A stretch of DNA of 13,184 nucleotides from Myxococcales bacterium (lineage in GTDB: Bacteria; Myxococcota_A; Polyangia; Polyangiales; Polyangiaceae): contig JAHFDX010000037.1 in the NCBI GenBank assembly GCA_023248785.1, positions 1-13,184 of the forward strand. Reading direction: 5' to 3'. Under the pieces are notes generated by a model. It did no database searches. It was given only the letters and a program-made list of their open reading frames with translations, and was not told the DNA's origin. How positions within the stretch are numbered: the first letter of the stretch is position 1; the number at the start of each line of letters is the position of its first letter. Both the position numbers and the translations under genes were made by a program. Shown piece by piece: positions 1 through 6,017 of this stretch.

Positions 1-292
1 GGACATCTGCCCCTTTGCAGCCCTTATCTGCGGGGCGACAACTTGCGCACACGTAGATTCCGGGCGCACAAATCAGGCTCTTCGCTGCGCAATCGTCGCG
101 AACGATCCAGCCGGTGCCCCCATCCATGCGCGCGCACTCTTCGACATGCTCCGCATTGCAGCGCTTTTCGCCAACGGTACACGCGCCCGCGGTGCTGATG
201 GTGACGTCGCGGTACGATCTATCAAAGCGACACGCACCGGCCAGAAGTGCGAAGGAAGAAACAGCTACAAGAAAAGCGAGGGCTCGGCGCAT
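1..292 (-). CDS. Cys-rich putative lipoprotein, 5' part (runs off left edge)
   Basis: This is an open frame of 97 codons from an ATG at 292 to the window edge, with no stop; the 3' end lies outside. The protein starts with MRRALAFLVAVSSFALLAGAC, a signal peptide with a basic n-region, a hydrophobic core and a possible lipobox Cys at residue 21, although -3 is Ala rather than the usual Leu. The visible mature part is Cys-rich: about eight cysteines in 75 residues, spaced as short C-x-n-C units, with GTGWIVRDDC and CASCRPADKGCKGADV. This resembles small Cys-rich repeats common in myxobacterial exported proteins (inference). It lies 17 nt downstream of the TIG lipoprotein gene on the same strand and has no clear SD, so it is probably co-transcribed and translationally coupled. 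Function is unknown. It could be a secreted rather than lipid-anchored protein. Confidence 0.7.
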   Translation of the reverse strand, partial: MRRALAFLVAVSSFALLAGACRFDRSYRDVTISTAGACTVGEKRCNAEHVEECARMDGGTGWIVRDDCAAKSLICAPGIYVCASCRPADKGCKGADV

Positions 293-309
293 GGGTTTGT
301 CACGGGGAC

Positions 310-2367
310 CTAGTATGTCGACGATGTAAGTATCGCCGCATACGCACTCCACGCGCTGGTGGACAACTGACCGTAGCGCAATGATGCGTAGTCAAACGGG
401 GACATTCGCGTGATGTACGTATAAACCTGAAGCGGCCCAGGGACGAGCGAAGACGCATCCTTGATTTGACCCAAGTCAGGGAGCACATACGTTGGCGTCG
501 CGCCTGGTGCCACAACGGCCCATTGGACAAGACCACCGCCCGACACAAGGATCAGGAGCGATAATTCGTAACTTGCTGTGGAACTAATTGCGACTCGCCC
601 TCCTGTCCATCGGCCCAGGGGTGGATCTGTCAACGAGGGAAGGGGAAGGAATCCCGTGACGTTGAGTGTAGAGCTCGTATCCCGCACGAGAATACGATTG
701 AGCGCGGTCATGGGATACGTATCGTAGGGATGCGTTGTTGCAACCAACGTGAGCGCGTACGACTCCGAGCTGAGATCGCCGCTGAGCGAAGGGATACCGA
801 CGAACGATATCGGTGAAGCGAGGGGTAGGGCGGATTGTCGCCAACTGAGAGGTAACGGAGCGTATGCACCCTGCGCTGTTGTGACGGCGAGTTGCACATT
901 GATGTGATCAGGAGCACCGCTGGTCGTTCGAGGGACCGTTGCCGACACGCGAAGCGCTTGGTCGAGCACAGTGGTCATCCGAATGTCGACGTGTTTCGCA
1001 GGCGTGTAGGCATCGACGACAACACCGCGCGCGATACCCATGGCGTAGGGCGTGAATTTGGGAGGGTCAACCGAACGATCTTCGATACCCGCCAACGCAT
1101 AGAGGTTCTGCATCCCCGTATAGAACGTGGATTTGTACGCGTAACCCGCCGATCCCGTCGATTCCGGGGTCACCGCGAGGGTGCTGCTCGGCAGGTTGAA
1201 ACTGTCGTTGGCGAAAGCGCTTGCCGGCAATACGTAGGCAACGCGACGTTCCGTCGAGCGAACCGGCGCCGGAACGTTGTACCAATTGCCACGTTTGAAC
1301 TCGACGTCCGGCCAGATGAGTTCACCTTGAACGGTCCCTGTCAGCCTTGGCGTGTAGTTGCCCATCGATGCCGGGTCGCCCTTCATGCACTCGGGCGTCA
1401 TGATGGGCCCTACGAACGCCGTGACTGTATCGACCGGAACGTCCACAAATGTAATGGGGTGGAAACACTTTGCGGCCACGGTGACCGTTGCCTTCGAGCC
1501 GACGACACCGGTGATCGATGCGCTCCCCGAGGCGGAAGTTGTGCCGATGAGCGCAGTGGCAGCGTCTGTACCCACGACGACTTTCCCGCCCGGGACCGGA
1601 TCGCCTGTCATGCTGTTGAACACGAGTGCGCGAATGGTACCGGAAAGTGCGGAGCCCGAGAGGCCACCGCGATACGCGTCCGTGCCGTCGGTGTATGTGA
1701 AGGCCTCGCGCAACGATAATGTTGATTGTGTAGTCTCGATGGTGACGTCCTTCGCGCCGGCGGTACCAGCAGGCGTAAGGCAGTACGCTTCGGTGGGGCC
1801 TTTTACCTCGACGTTGGTGCAATCACTCCCGGCGATGCGCACTCGAAGGGAGGGGTTGAAGGCTGTGCCGCTTCCAATGATACGCACACGCGTACCGCCA
1901 CTGAGCGCACCTTCGCTTGGTGAGAGGTAGGCTGTGTCGTACGTAAAGGCGCCGACGAGCGTGCGCTCCTCGCCCGAGTCGAGGCGGACGACTTTGACAT
2001 CTGCGGGCCCGGGAGTTCCGGCGGGGACAACGAACGTGGCGCGCTCCGCTGTGCTGGCCACAACGTCGTTTGCCGCAACCGTAACGCCGCCGACCGAAAT
2101 CTGCATGGAGGCAATAAACCCGCGACCTTGAAGTGTGACGCGCGTTCCGCCGGCGAAAGGTCCGTGCGATGGGGACAAACCGAACGCTTCAAATGCACGA
2201 CTCGCGGACGCATCGTATGCCGTGAGGCCGCCGTCTGCTCCCCCAAAGGCGGGAGGCGGTGTGCCTCCATCGAGCCAGGTCTGGTCGACATCGTTCGTTG
2301 ACGGCAGGCAGGCCCCTGCCAATGCGAGGCCCACTATGAGGATCCAAGGCCGAAGGCGCATCACCAT
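310..2367 (-). CDS. Predicted lipoprotein with two IPT/TIG domains
   Basis: The 685-aa protein begins MVMRLRPWILIVGLALAGAC, a signal peptide ending in a lipobox-like LAGAC with Cys20. A short Asp/Gly/Pro linker follows. Residues about 63-143 and 146-226 are two successive IPT/TIG Ig-like domains: each opens LSPSxGxxxGGTRV, has a GxGF or GSGT turn, and ends with AFTY. The second contains Cys183 and Cys196, a possible disulfide. Residues about 241-320 (LSGTIRALVF, then DPVPGGKVVVG) resemble a carboxypeptidase-regulatory-like beta sandwich. The remaining 360 residues are beta-rich and not recognised. TIG domains usually mediate surface adhesion or carbohydrate binding; no catalytic motif is visible. 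Neither ATG (2367 or, two codons on, 2361) has a good SD; the nearest AAGG lies 15 nt upstream of the first. The gene is divergent from the Mpo1-like gene across 87 bp and is probably the first gene of a pair with the Cys-rich lipoprotein. Confidence 0.85.
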   Translation of the reverse strand: MVMRLRPWILIVGLALAGACLPSTNDVDQTWLDGGTPPPAFGGADGGLTAYDASASRAFEAFGLSPSHGPFAGGTRVTLQGRGFIASMQISVGGVTVAANDVVASTAERATFVVPAGTPGPADVKVVRLDSGEERTLVGAFTYDTAYLSPSEGALSGGTRVRIIGSGTAFNPSLRVRIAGSDCTNVEVKGPTEAYCLTPAGTAGAKDVTIETTQSTLSLREAFTYTDGTDAYRGGLSGSALSGTIRALVFNSMTGDPVPGGKVVVGTDAATALIGTTSASGSASITGVVGSKATVTVAAKCFHPITFVDVPVDTVTAFVGPIMTPECMKGDPASMGNYTPRLTGTVQGELIWPDVEFKRGNWYNVPAPVRSTERRVAYVLPASAFANDSFNLPSSTLAVTPESTGSAGYAYKSTFYTGMQNLYALAGIEDRSVDPPKFTPYAMGIARGVVVDAYTPAKHVDIRMTTVLDQALRVSATVPRTTSGAPDHINVQLAVTTAQGAYAPLPLSWRQSALPLASPISFVGIPSLSGDLSSESYALTLVATTHPYDTYPMTALNRILVRDTSSTLNVTGFLPLPSLTDPPLGRWTGGRVAISSTASYELSLLILVSGGGLVQWAVVAPGATPTYVLPDLGQIKDASSLVPGPLQVYTYITRMSPFDYASLRYGQLSTSAWSAYAAILTSSTY

Positions 2368-2419
2368 AACTTATCGCAAAAGCCTTACGAACACCCTGTT
2401 TCATATGCACCGGCTGACC

Positions 2420-2447
2420 TTGCACCGACTGCGTTCGGTCGTACACT
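2420..2447 (+). promoter_or_regulatory. Weak candidate promoter for the Mpo1-like gene
   Basis: TTGCAC (2420-2425) and TACACT (2442-2447) are separated by 16 nt. Transcription from this box would start around 2454, essentially at the ATG of the following gene. That gene lacks a Shine-Dalgarno sequence, so a leaderless mRNA is possible. The -35 box matches the sigma-70 consensus at only three positions, so this could be chance. Confidence 0.2.
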
Positions 2448-2454
2448 TGCCGAC

Positions 2455-2835
2455 ATGCTCGATCGCTTTAAGCCAAAAAAGACGTTACGCGCCTATATGA
2501 AACAATATGCCGAGGAGCATAAACACCCGGGCACCAAGCTTACGCACGTCATCGGGATCCCCATGATTGTGGCGTCGCTTCCGGTGGCGTTCGTTTCGCG
2601 CACACTCGCAGGCGCATTGTTCGCGGGCGGCTGGGCTCTGCAGTTTATTGGGCATGGAGTGTTCGAGAAGCGGAAGCCCTCGTTTGTCGACGACGCTTAC
2701 TACATGCTCGTCGGGCCTGTGTGGGTCGCGGCCGAGTACATGGATCTGCTCGGCATTCCCGTTCCAGAAGTGATGACACCCGAAGCGGATGAGAAGGTTG
2801 TCGAACACGTGAACGGTTTGTCGCAACACGCGTAA
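2455..2835 (+). CDS. Mpo1-like (DUF962) small membrane protein
   Basis: The 126-aa protein has the arrangement of the DUF962/Mpo1 family. An N-terminal basic helix leads into YAEEHKHPGTKLTHVIGIP (residues 18-36, with His22, His24 and His31). A hydrophobic segment at about 34-65 follows, then IGHGVFEKRKPSF (65-77), and a further hydrophobic stretch at about 82-100. Conserved histidines in the family are proposed iron ligands. Yeast Mpo1 is an Fe(II)-dependent dioxygenase that shortens 2-hydroxy fatty acids by one carbon in phytosphingosine breakdown. Applying that reaction here is inference; the substrate may be another 2-hydroxylated lipid. Size and motif order fit the family. The gene stands alone, divergent from the TIG lipoprotein gene and followed by a hairpin-rich gap. 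No SD precedes the ATG. Many bacterial members remain uncharacterised. Confidence 0.82.
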   Translation: MLDRFKPKKTLRAYMKQYAEEHKHPGTKLTHVIGIPMIVASLPVAFVSRTLAGALFAGGWALQFIGHGVFEKRKPSFVDDAYYMLVGPVWVAAEYMDLLGIPVPEVMTPEADEKVVEHVNGLSQHA

Positions 2836-2856
2836 ATCGTTGCGAATCGAAACGCA

Positions 2857-2917
2857 CCCTCAGGACAAACCTGCGGGCGATCTGAAAATCGCGTTGAACA
2901 TGCCTCCGTCCAGGAGG
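2857..2917 (+). terminator. Three consecutive hairpins after the Mpo1-like gene; possible terminator region
   Basis: Starting 21 nt after the Mpo1-like stop codon there are three potential stem-loops in 61 nt. CCCTCAGG/CCTGCGGG (2857-2864 with 2870-2877) has one mismatch and an ACAAA loop. GCGAT/ATCGC (2877-2881 with 2888-2892) shares base 2877 with the first, so the two compete at that base. CCTCC/GGAGG (2903-2907 with 2913-2917) has a 5-nt loop and is followed by TCCTTT. Only the last has anything like a U-rich tail, so intrinsic termination is plausible but weak. The rest of the gap (2836-3037) shows no gene; CGCTAGCG at 2989-2996 is an 8-bp palindrome. Confidence 0.35.
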
Positions 2918-3025
2918 TCCTTTACAAGGCCAGAAAAATTAGCAGCAGTCGACGCGAGTCAGTCATTTCGTCAATGATCTTGCGCTTGCGCTAGCGTGGT
3001 ACAACGTGTGCAACTGTAATGTTCC

Positions 3026-3029
3026 GAGG
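3026..3029 (+). promoter_or_regulatory. Ribosome binding site fixing the start at 3038
   Basis: GAGG at 3026-3029 (context CCGAGGTGATT) lies 8 nt before the ATG at 3038. The in-frame GTG at 3029 overlaps this site and is therefore unlikely to be the start. Confidence 0.65.
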
Positions 3030-3037
3030 TGATTGGA

Positions 3038-4123
3038 ATGCGCAGTGTTCATGTTGCACTCGGGACCGCTTCAATTCTTACCTTTGCGAGTTACAGCTCG
3101 TTTGCGTTGGCCGAGAGCGGACAACACATCGGCTATACATGGGCACAATGCACAGCGGGCTTAACCGTTGATGCCGATCACGATTCGCTTGATGACGAAT
3201 GTGAGCTCGCGCTCGCGAGCGAATTTCAGCCGAGGCTGCGCTTTGCTTCGGGAGAATCTGCCAAGGACCGGCATCCCTATTGGGCGGTGAAACCCACGGG
3301 TACGCGCACGGCTCGAATCTATTATGCGATGTCGTACTTTAAAGAGATGCCGCTCCCCTTTATGGGATCGCACGTCGGCGACACCGAGTTCGTGGTCCTT
3401 CAGGTCGAGTGGCAAGCATCCGACAGGTGGAAGTCCACGGCTCTTTTTACATCAGCACACTATCTAGCGACCGACGACTCGGCGTGGGCAACGCTCTCGA
3501 ATGTGCATTGGTATGGCAACACGTACGGACGGCCGTGGATCTTTGTTGCGTATGGAAAACATGGCAATTACGTCAACCTCGACGATTGCCCGGCGTACGA
3601 CACCTGCAACGACGGGGGCCCCGAGGAGGATGTGCAGGTTCTTTCAAACCGAAATCTCGGCAACTACTTTTATCCGCTAAACGATTCGGTCGCCTCATCG
3701 TACGGTGACTACACCGAGCACTATTGGGGTCCCAACTGGGGTGCGGCTGCACTCGAAGCATACCTCGAAGCCGACCCCGCAAACATTTGGGAGCACGACA
3801 ACGAGGAGTTTTGCGGATGGAGATCGCCAGATCCCAGTCTTCCGCGTTGCGTGGAAGCTAAGAACTCAAATCTTCGTCAACTTTGCGATTTCGATTTCTG
3901 CGACGGGAATTCACGAGAGACGGCCTTATGTGGATCCTGCACGAACGATAGCGACTGCAAGGGTGGGGGGACATGCTCTAGCATCGGGGGCGCCAGCAAA
4001 TGTACCCAAGCATGTGACGAATCGGTCTCGTGCCCCGCGGGCTACGCGTGCAGCTCGAACGAATGTGTTCCAAAGAGTGGGTCTTGCGCTAAGCAGGTGG
4101 CATCGATCGGGCTATCGCGGTAA
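3038..4123 (+). CDS. Secreted Vps62-like protein with Ca-loop-like motif and Cys-rich tail
   Basis: The 361-aa protein has a Sec signal peptide (residues 1-25, ending SFALA before ESGQ). Residues about 45-56, DADHDSLDDECE, resemble the Asp-rich calcium loops of thrombospondin type 3 or EF-hand-like repeats. The core (about 57-260) contains LASEFQPRLRF, HVGDTEFVVLQVEW (112-125) and FVAYGKHGNYVNLDDC (169-184). This ordered pair of His-Gly-Asp-x-Glu and Gly-x-His-x-x-Tyr motifs is reminiscent of the Vps62/DUF946 family; the assignment is tentative. Residues about 283-349 are Cys-rich (LCGSCTNDSDCKGGGTC, then CPAGYACSSNECVP), like small disulfide modules on myxobacterial exported proteins. It appears monocistronic, with a good SD. 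The longer frame from GTG 3029 adds three residues over the SD and was rejected. Biochemical role is unknown; an extracellular binding or hydrolytic role is possible but unsupported. Confidence 0.75.
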   Translation: MRSVHVALGTASILTFASYSSFALAESGQHIGYTWAQCTAGLTVDADHDSLDDECELALASEFQPRLRFASGESAKDRHPYWAVKPTGTRTARIYYAMSYFKEMPLPFMGSHVGDTEFVVLQVEWQASDRWKSTALFTSAHYLATDDSAWATLSNVHWYGNTYGRPWIFVAYGKHGNYVNLDDCPAYDTCNDGGPEEDVQVLSNRNLGNYFYPLNDSVASSYGDYTEHYWGPNWGAAALEAYLEADPANIWEHDNEEFCGWRSPDPSLPRCVEAKNSNLRQLCDFDFCDGNSRETALCGSCTNDSDCKGGGTCSSIGGASKCTQACDESVSCPAGYACSSNECVPKSGSCAKQVASIGLSR

Positions 4124-4140
4124 CAAGACGCTATCGAGCC

Positions 4141-4164
4141 CTTCAGCATGAACTTCAGCATGAA
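4141..4164 (+). repeat. 12-bp perfect tandem duplication
   Basis: CTTCAGCATGAA occurs twice head to tail (4141-4152 and 4153-4164) in the intergenic region 18 nt after the stop codon of the secreted protein gene. It looks like a simple replication-slippage duplication; no regulatory role is evident. Confidence 0.85.
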
Positions 4165-4354
4165 AATGCGGTGGCGACGGCATGAACGAACACTAGACAA
4201 ATGTCACGCATAGGGGGCACGCGTGGGGACCGGGGAAGGGCGCGGCCGGGAGCGGCATTTCTTGTTGCCTCGATGGACACTTTTCGTGGGGAAACAATTC
4301 TCGACTTGCCCGGTTGGTTACGATAGCTCCTTGCCCGTACCGGAACCGAATCCC

Positions 4355-5077
4355 ATGCCCGATCCTTCTACTTCCGAATCGTCCGAGCCAGCGCGCACGG
4401 CCGCGGCCGAAGCATCAACCTCCATCGAACCAGCGACGGCGCCTCTCGAAACGCCTCTCGAAACGACCGTGGAACCAGCGCCGCCGGACGTTGTTCCAGG
4501 AGAGCGGATGGAACCGCCCGCAGGCACTGCGCATCGCGTGCTCGATCCGAGCCTTCCGCCGCCTTCGACGTTGTTCCTCGTCTTCGTTGCGGCGTTCTCT
4601 TTTGCGGCCGATATTCTCAGTAAGAATTGGGCAGAAAAACGCCTTGCCGAGGTTGGCACGATCGACATTATCAAGAATTATTTCTCCATTACGCTCGCAA
4701 AAAATCGCGGTGGTGCGTGGGGCATTTTTCAGGGGCAACCGGAATCGCTGAGGCGACCATTTTTCTTGCTCGTGTCTGCGGGCGCCATCATTTTTATCTC
4801 CTCGCTCTATAGGCGCCTCCATCCGTCGCAGACTGCGCTTAAGTGGGGCCTGCCTCTGGTGCTCGGGGGCGCACTTGGAAATGTGTTCGACCGCATCCGG
4901 TATGGCCACGTCATTGATTTTCTCGACGTCTACGTTGTGAAACAAGGGGTCCCGCATCGCTGGCCCACGTTCAATGTTGCCGACGTGTGCATTTGCGTGG
5001 GCGTGTTACTTATGGCCATTGACATGCTCTTCACCAAGAAGCGCTCGAACTACGTGCGGCCCGCTCAAGGCGCATAA
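4355..5077 (+). CDS. lspA: Lipoprotein signal peptidase II (LspA) with N-terminal extension
   Basis: LspA is the inner-membrane aspartyl protease that removes the signal peptide of diacylglyceryl-prolipoproteins just before the lipidated Cys. From ATG 4355 the protein has 240 aa. The first 65 or so residues are a Pro/Glu/Thr/Ala-rich, probably disordered segment. The family core follows: TM1 (about 71-90), LAKNRGGAWGIF (115-126, matching the NxGxAFG element), two hydrophobic segments, GNVFDR (175-180), VIDFLDVY (186-193) and WPTFNVADVCICVG (203-216). The catalytic pair is Asp188 and Asp210, aligning with E. coli Asp123 and Asp141. The start is uncertain. The frame is open from a GTG at 4223, preceded by AGGGGG. 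ATG 4508 has the best SD (AGGAG at 4498-4502) and would give a normal-length 189-aa enzyme. I chose 4355 because the linker composition between 4355 and 4508 looks coding. lgt starts 5 nt after the stop, so they form an operon. Confidence 0.93.
   Translation: MPDPSTSESSEPARTAAAEASTSIEPATAPLETPLETTVEPAPPDVVPGERMEPPAGTAHRVLDPSLPPPSTLFLVFVAAFSFAADILSKNWAEKRLAEVGTIDIIKNYFSITLAKNRGGAWGIFQGQPESLRRPFFLLVSAGAIIFISSLYRRLHPSQTALKWGLPLVLGGALGNVFDRIRYGHVIDFLDVYVVKQGVPHRWPTFNVADVCICVGVLLMAIDMLFTKKRSNYVRPAQGA
4441..4464 (+). repeat. 12-bp in-frame tandem duplication (PLET x2) in the lspA linker
   Basis: GCCTCTCGAAAC occurs twice head to tail. In the lspA frame it encodes Pro-Leu-Glu-Thr twice (APLETPLETTVE) inside the Pro/Glu/Thr-rich N-terminal region. 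The preserved frame agrees with translation of this segment but does not prove it. Confidence 0.85.
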
Positions 5078-5082
5078 GGCGC

Positions 5083-6006
5083 ATGCGCCCCGAACTTTTT
5101 CGCCTCGGGGACGTCGGATTTCCGGCGTACTTCGTTCTTCTTCTTGTCGGATTTCTCTTCGCGATCGCGGTGGGTGCTGCGACCTCCCGTCGAATGGGCA
5201 TCAACCCCGACGTGATTGTCGATCTCGGCATCTCGATGCTCATCGCGGGCGTGCTCGGCGGGCGCCTGCTTCATGTGATCGCGGATGGTTACTTTTGGGA
5301 CTACGTGCATCTCTGCACCGACCCGTCGCAGGTTAACTGGCCCCTCGAAAAAGCGGAGTGCCTCTCCAAGACCTACGATGGCGTGTGGGACGCGGCGAAA
5401 AACGTGTGCCATCCGAAGGAACGCGACTGCTTGGCGTGGGCGAAATTCTGGGCGGGTGGGCTCACGTACTACGGAGGGCTCATTGCAGCCGTTGCCGTGG
5501 GGTGGTGGCAAACCCGCAAGGAGAAATTGCCGCTCGGAAAAGCTGCAGATCTTGCGGGTTTCGCGATTCCCGTCGGCCTCGGTTTCGGACGCATCGGATG
5601 CTTGCTTGCGGGCTGTTGTTTTGGAGCGCCGTGCTCGCTGCCCTGGGCGCTCTCGTTCCCAGGTCGAAGCTCTGCGAGTGAAGCGCAGTGGAAGGCGCAC
5701 CTTCTCACGTCAAAGTACTTGCCGAGCCTTCCGGTTCATCCGACGCAAATCTATGAGTCGCTCGCGTCGCTCGCGATCGCTGCAATCTGCATGCTTTGGG
5801 TCTTTCCGCGCAAGCGCTACGACGGACACGTCTTTGTTGTGTTCGCCATTCTCTACGCGATCGTTCGATTCTTCCTCGAGTTTTTGAGGCGCGACGACCG
5901 CGGTGGCTTCCTCGCATTGTCGACTTCGCAGTGGATCAGCCTCGTGATCGCAGCGGCGATGATCGCGCTCCACGCGAGGCTGGCTCAGAAGACGCGACTT
6001 GGCTAA
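5083..6006 (+). CDS. lgt: Prolipoprotein diacylglyceryl transferase (Lgt)
   Basis: Lgt transfers diacylglycerol from phosphatidylglycerol to the lipobox Cys, the first step of lipoprotein maturation in the inner membrane. The 307-aa protein has about seven hydrophobic segments. Recognisable elements are GGRLLHVI (59-66), GGLTYYGGLI (125-134), GRIGCLLAGCCFG (169-181, the Lgt signature region, with Arg170 corresponding to E. coli Arg143), HPTQIYE (219-225), and VRFFLEFLRRDDRG (261-274, with Arg262 probably matching E. coli Arg239). Tyr130 stands where E. coli has the important His103. The signature has GCLLAGCCFG rather than GNFxNxExxG, a variant also seen outside enterobacteria. Residues about 74-122 form an inserted hydrophilic segment with Cys78, Cys93, Cys109 and Cys116, possibly two periplasmic disulfides. 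The ATG follows lspA by 5 nt with AAGG only 3 nt upstream, pointing to translational coupling. folD follows after 11 nt. Confidence 0.96.
   Translation: MRPELFRLGDVGFPAYFVLLLVGFLFAIAVGAATSRRMGINPDVIVDLGISMLIAGVLGGRLLHVIADGYFWDYVHLCTDPSQVNWPLEKAECLSKTYDGVWDAAKNVCHPKERDCLAWAKFWAGGLTYYGGLIAAVAVGWWQTRKEKLPLGKAADLAGFAIPVGLGFGRIGCLLAGCCFGAPCSLPWALSFPGRSSASEAQWKAHLLTSKYLPSLPVHPTQIYESLASLAIAAICMLWVFPRKRYDGHVFVVFAILYAIVRFFLEFLRRDDRGGFLALSTSQWISLVIAAAMIALHARLAQKTRLG
5758..5775 (+). repeat. 9-bp in-frame tandem duplication in lgt (SLASLA)
   Basis: TCGCTCGCG is repeated head to tail, encoding Ser-Leu-Ala twice at the start of the transmembrane segment after HPTQIYE. The two copies are identical at the nucleotide level. 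It is probably slippage in a permissive hydrophobic helix. Confidence 0.8.
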
Positions 6007-6017
6007 CGTCGAGCGCT

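Noticed and set aside
892..1719. 275-codon plus-strand open frame inside the TIG lipoprotein gene
   Set aside because: Arg/His/Cys-rich shadow of a minus-strand gene with clear domains; no SD or recognisable motif.
2980..3005. TTGCGC and TACAAC as promoter boxes for the secreted Vps62-like gene
   Set aside because: The spacing is about 14 nt from the first TTGCGC and shorter from the second, outside the usual range, with poor consensus match.
4148..4213. 21-codon open frame starting inside the 12-bp tandem repeat upstream of lspA
   Set aside because: No SD, very basic random-looking composition. It could be a leader peptide but nothing supports that.
5796..6017. Upstream extension of the folD frame into lgt
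   Set aside because: It overlaps the conserved C-terminal part of lgt, and the FolD family N-terminus begins at 6018 with active-site residues at the expected numbers.
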